The notes under the pieces are model-generated. The model was given only the letters and a program-made list of their open reading frames with translations, was not told the DNA's origin and did not search any database. Below, piece by piece: positions 25,951 through 35,087 of a DNA stretch of 53,336 nt (its first letter is position 1; every line of letters begins with the position of its first letter). The DNA comes from Okeania sp. SIO2B3. GTDB taxonomy: Bacteria > Cyanobacteriota > Cyanobacteriia > Cyanobacteriales > Microcoleaceae. The position numbers and the translations under genes were made by a program. The stretch lies in assembly GCF_010672525.1 (NCBI RefSeq), contig NZ_JAAHGH010000046.1, forward strand, positions 1 through 53,336. Reading direction: 5' to 3'.

Positions 25951-26883
25951 TTACTCTTCTCTTTCTCTTTGACTCTCCAACCAATTTTCTACATCTGCAA
26001 TAGTTTTCATATCAAAAATTTCCTCCCCTAAAATATCTAATTTTCCCAAAGATAATTGTTGGATTTGACTCTCAATTTCTGGAGAAATTTCTCCTAAAAT
26101 TCGCCGAATAAGACGCAATATTTGTTTAACTGCTTCCTCAATTTTTCCTTCTTCTCGACCTTCTTCTTTAGCCTCCTGTTTAGCTAAACTAATCTCACCT
26201 TTCCTATCCCCAATAAATACTTCTTGTTTATGTAACTCCTCTAATTCCTCATTACTTAGATTAGCTCGGTTAGCAATATTTAACGCTGCTTCGATTTCTG
26301 CTACTTCTCCAAGAGAATCAGGAATTACTTCTAAATTAGGAGCAGATTTAAGGAAATAAATCCATTTATCACTCTCAGTTTCTAACTCTGATAATTCCTT
26401 GTTAAATTTAGGTAATTCTAAAAATATTAGTCTTAACTCATCTCGATAGTTAAATGAATCTTTCTCTTCCTTGAATCTAAATTTATTAATCATTCTTTTT
26501 GCTTCTTTGAATAGCACAAAATCTGTAATAGTTAAAGCAATAAAAGGTTTTAAGGTTCGATATCCTTCCCCAGTGTCTAACTGATTGCCATAAGCTTTTG
26601 CTAGGTTATAAATTACTCTTTTTTCAAATGCTTCAACATTCAATACTTGCATCTCAATTATGACTGTAGAGCCATTATCTAATACGGCTCTAACATCAAG
26701 ATAAGTATCCTTAAGAGTTTGAGTAACTCCTGGATTATAGGGGTCAATTATTTCCAGAGATTGTATAGTATGATGATTGTTATAAACTATAGCATTGAGA
26801 AAACTAATTAATATTTGTTTACTGCGGTTTGAACCGAAGATTTTTTTAAAGGCAAAGTCGGTTTTCGGACTGATAAATCTCAT
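25951..26883 (-). CDS. Rpn-family recombination-promoting nuclease (PD-(D/E)XK)
   Basis: The 310-residue protein has the Rpn pattern 'FISPKTDFAFKKIFGSNRSK' at the N-terminus, then 'DTYLDVRAVLDNGSTVIIEM' with D and E-x-Q of the nuclease core, and 'KRVIYNLAKAYGNQL'. The C-terminal part has a Glu/Lys-rich coil (about 230-260) and a DUF4351-like end ('ILGEISPEIESQIQQLSLGK'). Members cut DNA and stimulate recA-independent recombination. The family is very abundant in cyanobacteria. It lies in the backbone just outside the left end of the Tn554-like element. Confidence 0.88.
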   Translation of the reverse strand: MRFISPKTDFAFKKIFGSNRSKQILISFLNAIVYNNHHTIQSLEIIDPYNPGVTQTLKDTYLDVRAVLDNGSTVIIEMQVLNVEAFEKRVIYNLAKAYGNQLDTGEGYRTLKPFIALTITDFVLFKEAKRMINKFRFKEEKDSFNYRDELRLIFLELPKFNKELSELETESDKWIYFLKSAPNLEVIPDSLGEVAEIEAALNIANRANLSNEELEELHKQEVFIGDRKGEISLAKQEAKEEGREEGKIEEAVKQILRLIRRILGEISPEIESQIQQLSLGKLDILGEEIFDMKTIADVENWLESQREREE

Positions 26884-26954
26884 AGTTATATTGTTTATAA
26901 ATAAAGGAACGAATGTTAGAGTTGATTTTTTTCTTATTAATTGTTAATTATTAA

Positions 26955-27074
26955 TTACTGAACTTCCAAATCCAAATCAAGAGTTAACTGCCCGTATTGT
27001 TCCCACAACTTCATTCTCCGTACCTTCTGGGTTCGGTTCCAGTCATTACGGTCGAAATTAAGATGGCAGACTGA
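26955..27074 (-). pseudogene. C-terminal part of the HNH endonuclease gene, cut off by the transposon
   Basis: The minus strand encodes SVCHLNFDRNDWNRTQKVR and RMKLWEQYGQLTLDL, then DLEVQ and a stop at 26955-26957. 'S-V-C-H-L-x-F-D' is the normal continuation of the HNH protein at 34599-34911, which breaks at '...NLKALCSV'. Joined at the shared 7 bases (AGACTGA on the plus strand, 27068-27074 here and 34599-34605 there), the two parts give one continuous frame. So this is the displaced 3' end of that gene. Confidence 0.9.
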
Positions 27075-27178
27075 TTATAACAACAACAATATTATATTAC
27101 TTAATATAGAAAAAAACAACAATAACCACATAAAAATTATGTTAGAGTAAATCTACCAAAGTTTTCCACGAAGTAAAA

Positions 27179-28285
27179 GTGATAAGTATAGAAAGAGCAA
27201 TCGACCCTCAAACCAAGGAAAGATTTTGCTGTGTATTCAACACCGAAACTTGCTTACCCATTGAACCTATCCAAAGATACTTAAACTACTGCCGTAAGCG
27301 ACAACTAGCAGCTAATACAGTCAATACCTATGCTTGTCGCTTAGTAGATTTTTGGCACTGGCTAGAGTACAAATCTCTCAACTGGCAAGATGTAAGTTTA
27401 AACGAACTAGCAGATTTTCTCAACTGGTATCTCCTTGGCGGAGATATCGAAGTTATCTCAGAAGAGGTTAGAAAAGCCGTATCAAAACGTAGTTCCCGCA
27501 CTGTTAATCTGGCAGTTACAGCAATTCAAGGGATGTATGAGTTTCACGTTGTAGAAGGTAGAATAAACGCAAAAAAATTTACTAAATTGGCTCATGGTTC
27601 GGGCAAGCGTGGTGGTTTCTTAAGAGGGATTGTTAAAAGTACCCCAGACAAAAGAAAACGCATCAAGGTAAAAGAATCAAAAAACTTTCCTGGTTGTCTT
27701 ACTAACCAGCAAGTAGCTCAGTTAGCTAATGCTTGTTACACTTATCGAGACAGGCTGATAGTGATGCTGTTGAGAGAGACAGGAATTAGGCGTGGTGAAC
27801 TATTGGGTTTACACCTAGTAGATATTCAAGACTTTGATAGCAGAGGAAGAATCAGGATTGTTCGCAGAGATAATAATCCCAATGGTGCAAAAGCCAAAGG
27901 TACAGAGAGAGAAATACCCGTTCTACATAACCTTGAGCAGATACAAGATACATTTCAGGCTTATTTACTAGAAGAATATCCCCCAGAAGCAGAACAACAA
28001 AAACATGGAATGTTATTTGTCAATCTAGATGGCAAATATGCAGGTAAACCCATGACCAGTGCGCGTTTAAATAATCTGTTTTACCAACTCAAAGACAGGA
28101 CAGGAATTGAAGCTCATCCTCACTTATTTCGTCATACCTTTGCTACCCGTATGCTCCAAGCTGGCTATTTAGACCAATATGTACAGCAGTTATTGGGACA
28201 TAAATCTATCGCCACCACTAAAGATATTTACTCTCATGTCTTAGATGAGATGAATTTAGATGCTTATTTAGCAAAAGAAGAATAG
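27179..28285 (+). CDS. Tyrosine recombinase A of the Tn554-like element
   Basis: The start is GTG at 27179. The 368-residue protein has a SAM-like N-terminal core-binding domain (about 25-120). Its catalytic domain has all key residues: R204 in TGIRRGELLGL, K240, H315 and R318 in HPHLFRHTF, H341 in LLGHKS, and the nucleophile Y351 in KDIYSHV. It resembles TnpA of Tn554 in length (361 in the type element). It would cut and rejoin DNA at the core site. The stop is one base before the start of recombinase B, so the genes are co-translated. Confidence 0.9.
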   Translation: MISIERAIDPQTKERFCCVFNTETCLPIEPIQRYLNYCRKRQLAANTVNTYACRLVDFWHWLEYKSLNWQDVSLNELADFLNWYLLGGDIEVISEEVRKAVSKRSSRTVNLAVTAIQGMYEFHVVEGRINAKKFTKLAHGSGKRGGFLRGIVKSTPDKRKRIKVKESKNFPGCLTNQQVAQLANACYTYRDRLIVMLLRETGIRRGELLGLHLVDIQDFDSRGRIRIVRRDNNPNGAKAKGTEREIPVLHNLEQIQDTFQAYLLEEYPPEAEQQKHGMLFVNLDGKYAGKPMTSARLNNLFYQLKDRTGIEAHPHLFRHTFATRMLQAGYLDQYVQQLLGHKSIATTKDIYSHVLDEMNLDAYLAKEE

Positions 28286-28286
28286 A

Positions 28287-29735
28287 ATGTTAACAGTTGA
28301 AACATTACAGGAAAGGGTAACTAACTCTGAATTGGGTCGGAAATGGATTAATGACCCTTTAATGAATCAAGATGTTTGGTCATTAATAGAATTGGGTTAT
28401 AGTTCAGAAGAATGTCGGATTAATGGACGCTATAATCTCCACTTAAATAATTTTTCATTACCCTGGTTACAATTTTTATCCAAATTAACAATTAGAGCGA
28501 CAGCCAGACAGAGATTTTCAATGGGAAGAATTACCCATCGCGTCTGTGATTTAAAGCTTTTAGATAAATATTTATTTTCTCAAGGATGCGTTGACCCAAA
28601 ATTAATAACTGAATCTTTATTAAATCAATTTATTGCTCAGAGTAGTAGTGTAAGTCGTAAAAATACCATTACCTATGCAATTAATCTTTGGAAAGAAGAA
28701 CAATGGCTTGATATTTATTTTACTCCTACTCGCAATCAAATAACTACTCCTAAAATTGAGGTCATTCCTGAAGAAGTTTTATATCAGGTATATGAAAAGT
28801 TCGACCTCTTACCAGAACCCTTAGAAAGATTATTTCGATTGCAATTAGTTCTGGGTTGTCGTATTGGAGAAATTATCAAAATGCCACGTCAATGCCTAAA
28901 AAATGAAGGCGAACAGTGGTTTATATTACGTTGGATAGAAAAGCGCCAACACTGGCGATATTATCAAATACACCCTCTAGTGGCGGAATTAGTTCGAGAA
29001 CAGCAAAGATTTCTCCACAATACATTTGGAGACAATTCAGATTTTGATAAACTCTTCTGCACGACCTATTTATCAAACAAACTCAATATTCCTCTGATAG
29101 AAAAGTTTCAAAGATTACCAAAATATCAACCCAAAACTATCAGCAGACAACGAATTAATGTCTTGTTAAAAAAATTTTGTGAAGTAGCCGACTTCAAAGA
29201 CAAGTACGGCAACAAATTTCAACTTACCAGCCATATGTTTCGTCGTACTAAAGCTAGCATTATGGCTTATTGTGAAGCAGAAGATGAATATATTGCTGGG
29301 GTTTTGGGTCATGGCTCTTTAGATATGTTGCCACACTATCGCAAGCGTTCTTTGGAGAAGCTAGAGAAAGATGCTGATACTAAAGGCTATGTGGATATGT
29401 ACGGTCAAGTAACAAGTTTCAAACCGAGAAAATGCAGATATGAAAAATTAGCTGAACTACTGAAAGTTAATACTCCATTAGGGGAATGTCATCGACCTAC
29501 AATGTTAGGTGATTGTCAGTATCGTTACGCTTGTTTGAGTTGTGACCATCATCGAGTAACTGAAGAAGATAAACCTAGATTAGAAGCTGATTTTCAATAT
29601 TTACAAGAAGATTTACGACAAGCTCGAACTCAAGGACAACAGAGGAGAGTAACAGAAATCGAACGGATATTGAAATTAATTAAAAATCGACTGCAAGGAT
29701 TAGTACAACTACAAAATATTAAGGAGAAACATTAA
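28287..29735 (+). CDS. Tyrosine recombinase B of the Tn554-like element
   Basis: The 482-residue protein shows a tyrosine-recombinase domain with R192 in LVLGCRIGEI, H316 and R319 in SHMFRRT, H342 in VLGHGS and Y351 in LPHYRKR. After the catalytic part a cysteine-rich segment follows ('GECHRPTMLGDCQYRYACLS', then CDHH), probably a zinc-binding end. A coiled-coil tail closes the protein (about 440-480). The spacing of the boxes is unlike XerC/D and like other transposon recombinases that work in teams. It needs recombinases A and C by analogy with Tn554, where two recombinases and TnpC are required. Confidence 0.88.
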   Translation: MLTVETLQERVTNSELGRKWINDPLMNQDVWSLIELGYSSEECRINGRYNLHLNNFSLPWLQFLSKLTIRATARQRFSMGRITHRVCDLKLLDKYLFSQGCVDPKLITESLLNQFIAQSSSVSRKNTITYAINLWKEEQWLDIYFTPTRNQITTPKIEVIPEEVLYQVYEKFDLLPEPLERLFRLQLVLGCRIGEIIKMPRQCLKNEGEQWFILRWIEKRQHWRYYQIHPLVAELVREQQRFLHNTFGDNSDFDKLFCTTYLSNKLNIPLIEKFQRLPKYQPKTISRQRINVLLKKFCEVADFKDKYGNKFQLTSHMFRRTKASIMAYCEAEDEYIAGVLGHGSLDMLPHYRKRSLEKLEKDADTKGYVDMYGQVTSFKPRKCRYEKLAELLKVNTPLGECHRPTMLGDCQYRYACLSCDHHRVTEEDKPRLEADFQYLQEDLRQARTQGQQRRVTEIERILKLIKNRLQGLVQLQNIKEKH

Positions 29736-29736
29736 A

Positions 29737-32016
29737 ATGTTTAACTCTAAAGACACGCCTAAAAAACTTAATATTAAGCATCCATCAATTTCATTTCACC
29801 CGACGCTTAAAGAGAGATTAGAAGTTAATTGGGAAGAGGAATACAGCAATGAGTTTATTTGTCCCCAATGTAATCAAGGAATTTTAAACAAGTTCTCTTA
29901 TAAAGATAGCGCACTGTGTAAACTTAGACTCAAATGTAACCAATGTCATAAACTTATAAATCTGACTTGCAATAAAACTCCTAAGCGTCCACGAATTTCA
30001 ATTCATTCTACTCTTCAAGGAAAATTAGAGGTTAATTGGGAGAATGAATATCATAATGAGTTTACTTGTCCTCAATGTAATCAAGGAACTTTAAATAAAT
30101 TTCAATACTGTAAAAATGCTGCTTGTAAACTAAGATTAGCTTGCAATACTTGTGATAAAGTAACATTTTTGAGTTGTCAACTTAGAAAACATCCAGTAGT
30201 TTCGATTCATCAAACTCTTTTTGACAAGCTACAAGTAGATTGGAAAGAAGAATACAATAATGAATTTACTTGCTTTAAATGTAATCAGGGAAAACTAGAT
30301 AGATTTGTTGACTTTAAAGGTCTTCATAATGTAAAATTAGGATGTAATTTTTGTGGACACAAAACTACTCTTAGCTGTCAAGTTTCACCACATATTCATG
30401 GTTATCGTTCTGATTTAATTTGCCCAAATCCTCTCTGTACTCAAATTGGACATAATGGACAGAAAGGCTGGATTTATGAAACATTCAATCAAGAAAACAG
30501 TAATTGTAGCAGTAATTGTAGATGCTATTTCTGTGGAATAAATTTCGACCCAACATCTCAAAGTAATAGCAGTTGGATTGGTAATCAAAACAAAGATGAA
30601 TTATTACCTTTTTGTTTTGAAGATGACATTTGGAATTTTCGACATTTTATTGATAACCCACAAGCTAAAACACTAAATTTTCGTTCTATCAAAGTTCAGT
30701 GGTATCGAGAGCAAGTTAAGGGATACCTGCATTTTTTACTTAAAACAGGGAATTATACTTCTGTTACTGTGCCCGTAAATTCTTTATTAACTTTACGTCA
30801 GTTTGGTCGGATATTATACCAGCATAAAATACAACAAGCTAATCAAATTAGCCGTCAATTAATATTAGTATTTTTAGATAATTACAGAGCCAACTGTAAT
30901 AGAACAATTCGAGAAAAATTGTATATCCTCAAAAACTTCTTTGACTGGTTAGGTTTAAATGCAGTCAACTTAGTTCGTCTTCGCGACATCCCTAAAGTTA
31001 ACTATGACAATCCCGATTGGTTAGATGAAATAACTCGAAAAGCTATCAAACAACATCTATCTAAAATTCCTCTTCCTATTGCCAATCAATATTTAATCCA
31101 AGAATACACTGCTGCTCGTCCTAATGATATTTGTCAGATGAGCCTTGATTGTTTAGTAGAAGAGAATGGGAAATGGTATATTAGGTTTTATCAAAACAAA
31201 ACATCTCGATGGCACCAAATATTTGCTACTCGTGAAATACGTCAAATAATTGAGAAGCAACAGCAATGGGTAAGACAAAATTTAGGCTCAGATTATGCTT
31301 ATTTATTTTGTCATTTTCGGAGTATTAGACAAGAATCTTATCCAGCTTTTGAGAATATCAAACCTCTACCCAAACCACCAACAACAAGTGCTGGAGAAAA
31401 TCCAATGGTTCGTATAATTCGTATGTTAATAGAAAACGAAGATATACGAGACGCTAACGGACAACAACCACACTTTACAGGAAAAATTACCCGTCATAGT
31501 CGCCTACAAGAAGTTCGGACTAAATATGGGATAGAAGCTGCTCAATTATATGCCGACCATCAAAGTAGTAACACCACATTTCAACATTATGCACCGCCAA
31601 CTAAGGAGCAAATAGCAGAGGTAGACTTACCATTTCAGAAACTTTTGATGAATCCTGATAATAAATTCTTACCCTGGCAATCTCTACCAGAAAGTTTACT
31701 ACAAAACCCGAAAGCCCACGAACTAGATTTAGAGATAGCACCGCGTTTAGTAGTTTACGGACACTGCGCTCTCGACTCAAAAACACCCTGTCCGGTCAAT
31801 CTTTATCCTAAATGTTATGGGTGTTCAAGTTTTCGTCCGAGTACAGGAAAATTACCTCTCTACGAACGTCAATATCAAGGCGAACAACAAAGGTTAATAG
31901 ATGCAGAAAAAGCAGGAGCAGAATTGGCATATGAAGAAGCTAAAGCTACGATTGAAGCAATGGATAAATGGCTTCCCGAACTGAGGAGATTGGCTGATGG
32001 CGAAGAAAAAGCATAA
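29737..32016 (+). CDS. Tyrosine recombinase C with three N-terminal zinc-ribbon repeats
   Basis: The 759-residue protein starts with three copies of a unit of about 65 residues (from about 15, 85 and 150). Each has 'W-x-x-E-Y-x-N-E-F-x-C-P/F-x-C-N-Q-G' and a second Cys pair, so three zinc ribbons are likely. The recombinase part has an Arg box (YTAARPNDICQMSLD), ITRHSRLQEVRTKYG for the HxxR box, YADHQSS and the Tyr in FQHYAPP. The C-terminus has further Cys residues ('CALDSKTPCPVNLYPKCYGC'). TnpB of Tn554 (630 residues) is the nearest layout. The zinc ribbons probably read DNA at the ends. AGGAG precedes the start; the stop overlaps the next gene by 20 bp. Confidence 0.87.
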   Translation: MFNSKDTPKKLNIKHPSISFHPTLKERLEVNWEEEYSNEFICPQCNQGILNKFSYKDSALCKLRLKCNQCHKLINLTCNKTPKRPRISIHSTLQGKLEVNWENEYHNEFTCPQCNQGTLNKFQYCKNAACKLRLACNTCDKVTFLSCQLRKHPVVSIHQTLFDKLQVDWKEEYNNEFTCFKCNQGKLDRFVDFKGLHNVKLGCNFCGHKTTLSCQVSPHIHGYRSDLICPNPLCTQIGHNGQKGWIYETFNQENSNCSSNCRCYFCGINFDPTSQSNSSWIGNQNKDELLPFCFEDDIWNFRHFIDNPQAKTLNFRSIKVQWYREQVKGYLHFLLKTGNYTSVTVPVNSLLTLRQFGRILYQHKIQQANQISRQLILVFLDNYRANCNRTIREKLYILKNFFDWLGLNAVNLVRLRDIPKVNYDNPDWLDEITRKAIKQHLSKIPLPIANQYLIQEYTAARPNDICQMSLDCLVEENGKWYIRFYQNKTSRWHQIFATREIRQIIEKQQQWVRQNLGSDYAYLFCHFRSIRQESYPAFENIKPLPKPPTTSAGENPMVRIIRMLIENEDIRDANGQQPHFTGKITRHSRLQEVRTKYGIEAAQLYADHQSSNTTFQHYAPPTKEQIAEVDLPFQKLLMNPDNKFLPWQSLPESLLQNPKAHELDLEIAPRLVVYGHCALDSKTPCPVNLYPKCYGCSSFRPSTGKLPLYERQYQGEQQRLIDAEKAGAELAYEEAKATIEAMDKWLPELRRLADGEEKA

Positions 32017-32860
32017 TCGGGAAAAACAAGCTGAAGTCTTACGTCGCACCCAAGCCCAACGTAAGGAACAGAAAAAGGAGCAAGTGCTAAAGGCAATACA
32101 AGAAATACTTGCTCAAAAGAAATCCTTAACTTTTGCTAATATTGCCAAAGTAGCGGGTTGTTCTGTTTCTTATCTCTATAAATGGGATGAAATCAAAGTC
32201 TATATCCACGAACTTCAGCATCAAGAAAATACTCAACTTAATTCATTGGAAGAAGTTGAAGCCAAGCCCCATAGCTTGAAAACTTTACATGAAGTAGCTC
32301 GGCAACGCATCAAGAATTTAGAAGCGGAAGTTAAAGCTCTGAAAGAGCAAAATGAACTACTTAGAGGTCATGTAGTCGAAATCTATGAACTTCGAGATGA
32401 ATGCGACCGATTAAGGAAACAATTACGGGAGTTAATCAATTCTCAACACTCATCTAGTAAAGTGATTCCAATACAAACACCTTTAAACGATAAAAAAGTG
32501 TCTACTTCTAGACCTGAACTTGAAGAAACTCCAGAAAAGATTATTGACTTAATTCAAGATATGGGACTAAATATGGGAACAAAACTTAAAAAAGAGATTA
32601 GCAATCGCGATCCTCAAAAAGTTCGATTAGCAATTGAAGCATTTCAACAATATCAAGCTAATCATCATATTAATAGTCAAGAAGCTTGTTTATTAACTAT
32701 GATTCGTTCTGAAGCACAACCAAATACCTCAAATGAAGGATTCAAGCCAATCTCTAATCCCCGGAAAAATATTGTCTCAGAGGAATCTAATCCAGAATTG
32801 CTTACATTAGAGCAACTTAAACAACTTAGTAGTATTTTTGACTCAAACTATGAAAAATAA
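31997..32860 (+). CDS. DUF6262/TnpC-like helix-turn-helix and coiled-coil protein
   Basis: The 287-residue protein begins with a basic stretch and a predicted helix-turn-helix ('FANIAKVAGCSVSYLYKW'). A long coiled-coil follows (about 95-150: 'RIKNLEAEVKALKEQNELL', 'YELRDECDRLRKQLRELIN'). This is the layout of TnpC of Tn554 (DUF6262, 125 residues), which sets orientation and efficiency of transposition. This copy is longer: the second half (about 170-287) has no family I know. It overlaps the recombinase C gene and the helicase gene, so it belongs to one operon. Confidence 0.8.
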   Translation: MAKKKHNREKQAEVLRRTQAQRKEQKKEQVLKAIQEILAQKKSLTFANIAKVAGCSVSYLYKWDEIKVYIHELQHQENTQLNSLEEVEAKPHSLKTLHEVARQRIKNLEAEVKALKEQNELLRGHVVEIYELRDECDRLRKQLRELINSQHSSSKVIPIQTPLNDKKVSTSRPELEETPEKIIDLIQDMGLNMGTKLKKEISNRDPQKVRLAIEAFQQYQANHHINSQEACLLTMIRSEAQPNTSNEGFKPISNPRKNIVSEESNPELLTLEQLKQLSSIFDSNYEK

Positions 32861-34163
32861 TTATTCACCTCCCCAAAATATTGAAGCAGAGGAAAGCATT
32901 TTAGGAGGCATTCTCTTAGATCCGAATGCTATAAACAGAGTAGCAGATTTATTATCATCTGCAGCTTTTTATATCATAGCTCATCAACGCATCTATCAAG
33001 CTGCATTAGAACTTTATCATCAAGACAAGCCAACCGATTTGATGACCGTTACTACTTGGTTAAAAGATCGTCAATTACTGGAAAAAGTGGGAGGTCAACA
33101 GAAGTTAGCTCAATTGGTTGAGCGAACCATTTCCGCAGTAAATATAGACTCTTATGCTGCTTTAGTTATAGACAAATATCAGCGTCGCTTGTTAATTGGT
33201 GCAGCTCGTGAAATTGAAGAATTAGGCTATGATACAGCTACCGAATTACCCGTTGTCATCGAACAATCAGAGGCCCGACTTTTTCAAGTGACGGTTGATG
33301 AAAAAGATCCTTTTCAACCTCAGTCTATTGATGATTGTCTCCGAGATGTTTTTAATGAATTAGAGCAGGGGCAGTCTCCTGGTTATTTAACTGGATTAGC
33401 CGACTTAGATCGACTAATAGGAGGACTCGCTAGAAAGGATTTAATTATTATTGCAGGTCGAGCTTCAATGGGCAAGACTTGGTTTTCTATTTATCTGGCT
33501 AATTATGTAACAGTAAATTATCAAGTTCCGGTTATCTTTTTCTCTGCCGAAATGTCAAAAAATCAATTAACTAAACGATTTTTAGCGATGCACTCTGGAA
33601 TTGATTCGGCTCGACTCATACGGAATCAAATCTATCGGAATGAATATGAGATGCTAGTGAAAGGATTAGGGGTACTTAGAGAGTTACCAATTATTATTGA
33701 TGACACTCCAGCTATGACTTTAACAGCAGCGAGAATGCGGTCTGTTTTACGCCGAATCAAGGCGGAGAGAGGAACTATTGGTTTAGTGGTTATGGATTAT
33801 ATTCAAAAGCTAGGAGATAGAGCTGCCGGGAATAGAGCGCAAGTCATCGGCAAGTTTTCTGGGGCTTTTAAAGATATGGCAAAAGAGTTTGATTGTCCAT
33901 TTATTGCTTTAGCACAAATTAATCGAGGAGTAGAAGGACAACTAAATAAACGTCCTTTGATGAGTGATATTAAAGATTCGGGAGATATAGAACAGGACAT
34001 GGATTTAGGGATATTACTTTATCGAGATGAATACTATAATCCAGAAACAAAAGAACAAGGAATCCTAGAAATTAATGTGGCTAAAAATCGAAATGGAACA
34101 ACCGGAATGTGTAAAGTTAAATTCAATCCGATAATTGGAGCATTTCTACCATTTGGAGTTTAG
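32850..34163 (+). CDS. DnaB-type replicative helicase carried by the transposon
   Basis: ATG 32850 (MKNNYSPPQNIEAEESIL) is preferred over TTG 32838. Product 437 residues, close to normal DnaB length. The N-terminal domain has 'PPQNIEAEESILGGILLDP', and the linker is present. The RecA-like motor has Walker A GRASMGKT (203-210), 'IIFFSAEMS'-type residues (VIFFSAEMSKNQL), Walker B 'LVVMDYIQKL', and 'PFIALAQINRGVE' with 'MSDIKDSGDIEQDMD'. It looks functional. It begins 11 bp inside the DUF6262 gene, so it is part of the transposon operon and not a neighbour. A replicative helicase is not part of Tn554; here it may help copy the excised circle or supply the host. Confidence 0.92.
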   Translation: MKNNYSPPQNIEAEESILGGILLDPNAINRVADLLSSAAFYIIAHQRIYQAALELYHQDKPTDLMTVTTWLKDRQLLEKVGGQQKLAQLVERTISAVNIDSYAALVIDKYQRRLLIGAAREIEELGYDTATELPVVIEQSEARLFQVTVDEKDPFQPQSIDDCLRDVFNELEQGQSPGYLTGLADLDRLIGGLARKDLIIIAGRASMGKTWFSIYLANYVTVNYQVPVIFFSAEMSKNQLTKRFLAMHSGIDSARLIRNQIYRNEYEMLVKGLGVLRELPIIIDDTPAMTLTAARMRSVLRRIKAERGTIGLVVMDYIQKLGDRAAGNRAQVIGKFSGAFKDMAKEFDCPFIALAQINRGVEGQLNKRPLMSDIKDSGDIEQDMDLGILLYRDEYYNPETKEQGILEINVAKNRNGTTGMCKVKFNPIIGAFLPFGV

Positions 34164-34598
34164 ACTAATCTACTCCTAACTATAACAAGTATAGCAATCC
34201 TATTTTATTTGTGTATAAAAATCTTACCGCTTTTAGGGAACACCGGAGCTGGCAACAAGCAACAGGCGAGAGTTTCAGTTTTTTTATCTACTTTTTGATT
34301 TGTCACAACATAAGCACGGATTGCTATATAGGAGAGCCTGCCTTGGCTGACAAAAATTAATTAAGACGAAAAGAGGCTAAGAGAAAAGATAGAAGACATA
34401 GCAATTTTTTTGTAGCTGTACACGCTTATCATTCTCTCAATTATCTTCTTTTCTGACAACGCCCAGATTCTTGTTTAAACTGTAATCTATTATGAAACCT
34501 TAAAAAAATATAAAATGAGAATCCTTTCGATTTACTTTGTGGAAGGTCAGTAGCCAAACATTCATTTAGTAAGCATTCCACACTGTAGAATCAATATA
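34164..34598. other. Right non-coding end of the Tn554-like element
   Basis: 435 bp without a gene. It contains a loose inverted repeat (AAGAGGCTAAGAGAAAAGAT about 34369 against a TCTCAATTATCTTCTTTTCT-like stretch at 34434). The last 100 bp are AT-rich and lead to the core AGACTGA. Recombinase-binding sites should lie here. Confidence 0.6.
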
Positions 34599-34911
34599 AG
34601 ACTGAGCAGAGAGCTTTTAGATTGTCAACTTCACAATTAGCAGGATTATGATCTAAATGAGCCGTAGTTAGTGTAAATCGTTGAGGTTTGGTAATTCTGA
34701 TAGTGCCGTGTTCATCGTCTTCCACCACTTTGTACAGATGAGACAACCATTCTGGATGATAATCTCTCAGCCATTGTTCGGTCTGCTTCTGAGAGATTCC
34801 GGGAGGTCGGCATGGTCGCCCGCACCATTCACAAGTCCAATTAGCACTTTGTTTTATGGATAAAGCGATTTCTTTCCAGTTGTCTGGATACAAATTTAGA
34901 TTTATGGGCAT
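34599..34911 (-). pseudogene. HNH endonuclease, N-terminal part, disrupted by the transposon
   Basis: ATG at 34909-34911 (MPINLNLYPDNWKEIALSI) fits HNH starts; an upstream ATG at 34959 is less likely. The protein has CEWCGRPC (zinc pair), 'KPQRFTLTTAHLDHNPANC' with the catalytic HLDH, and 'NLKALCSV', where the host frame is cut. The hybrid frame then reads LY and stops at 34591 inside the transposon. The missing end, with the second Cys-His and a basic tail, is at 26955-27074. The whole gene would have encoded about 143 residues. It is probably inactive now, though precise excision would repair it. Confidence 0.9.
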
Positions 34912-35087
34912 TATTTCTTTCCATGTATCAGCTTCAATTACTAAAGCTATTAACCTCAAAAATTTACAACCAAAATATCTAATTTTCTGTTAATAAACCA
35001 GACATATTCAGCAACCTTTCTGACCAAACATTAGCTTTATGACTTACCTCACTCCGGAGTTCATTATCATTCCAAATACTTACCCAA

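Larger units (their letters stand above)
27068..34605 (+). mobile_element. Tn554-like transposon, 7.53 kb, inserted in an HNH gene
   Basis: Both ends are fixed by the host gene: HNH coding sequence stops at 27074 on the left and resumes at 34599 on the right, sharing AGACTGA. The element therefore has 7,531 bp counting one core. Contents, all rightward and overlapping or nearly so: three tyrosine recombinases, a DUF6262 protein and a DnaB-type helicase. There are no clear terminal inverted repeats (inner left TTATAACAACAAC; inner right, reversed, TATATTGATTCT). This agrees with site-specific Tn554-type recombination rather than DDE transposition. I saw no GCGATCGC in the element, unlike the flanks. 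Confidence 0.88.

Noticed and set aside
27179-32016. RIT element (recombinases in trio) as the name for the three recombinases
   Set aside because: The sizes (368, 482 and 759 residues), the DUF6262 partner and the lack of terminal inverted repeats fit a Tn554-like element better.
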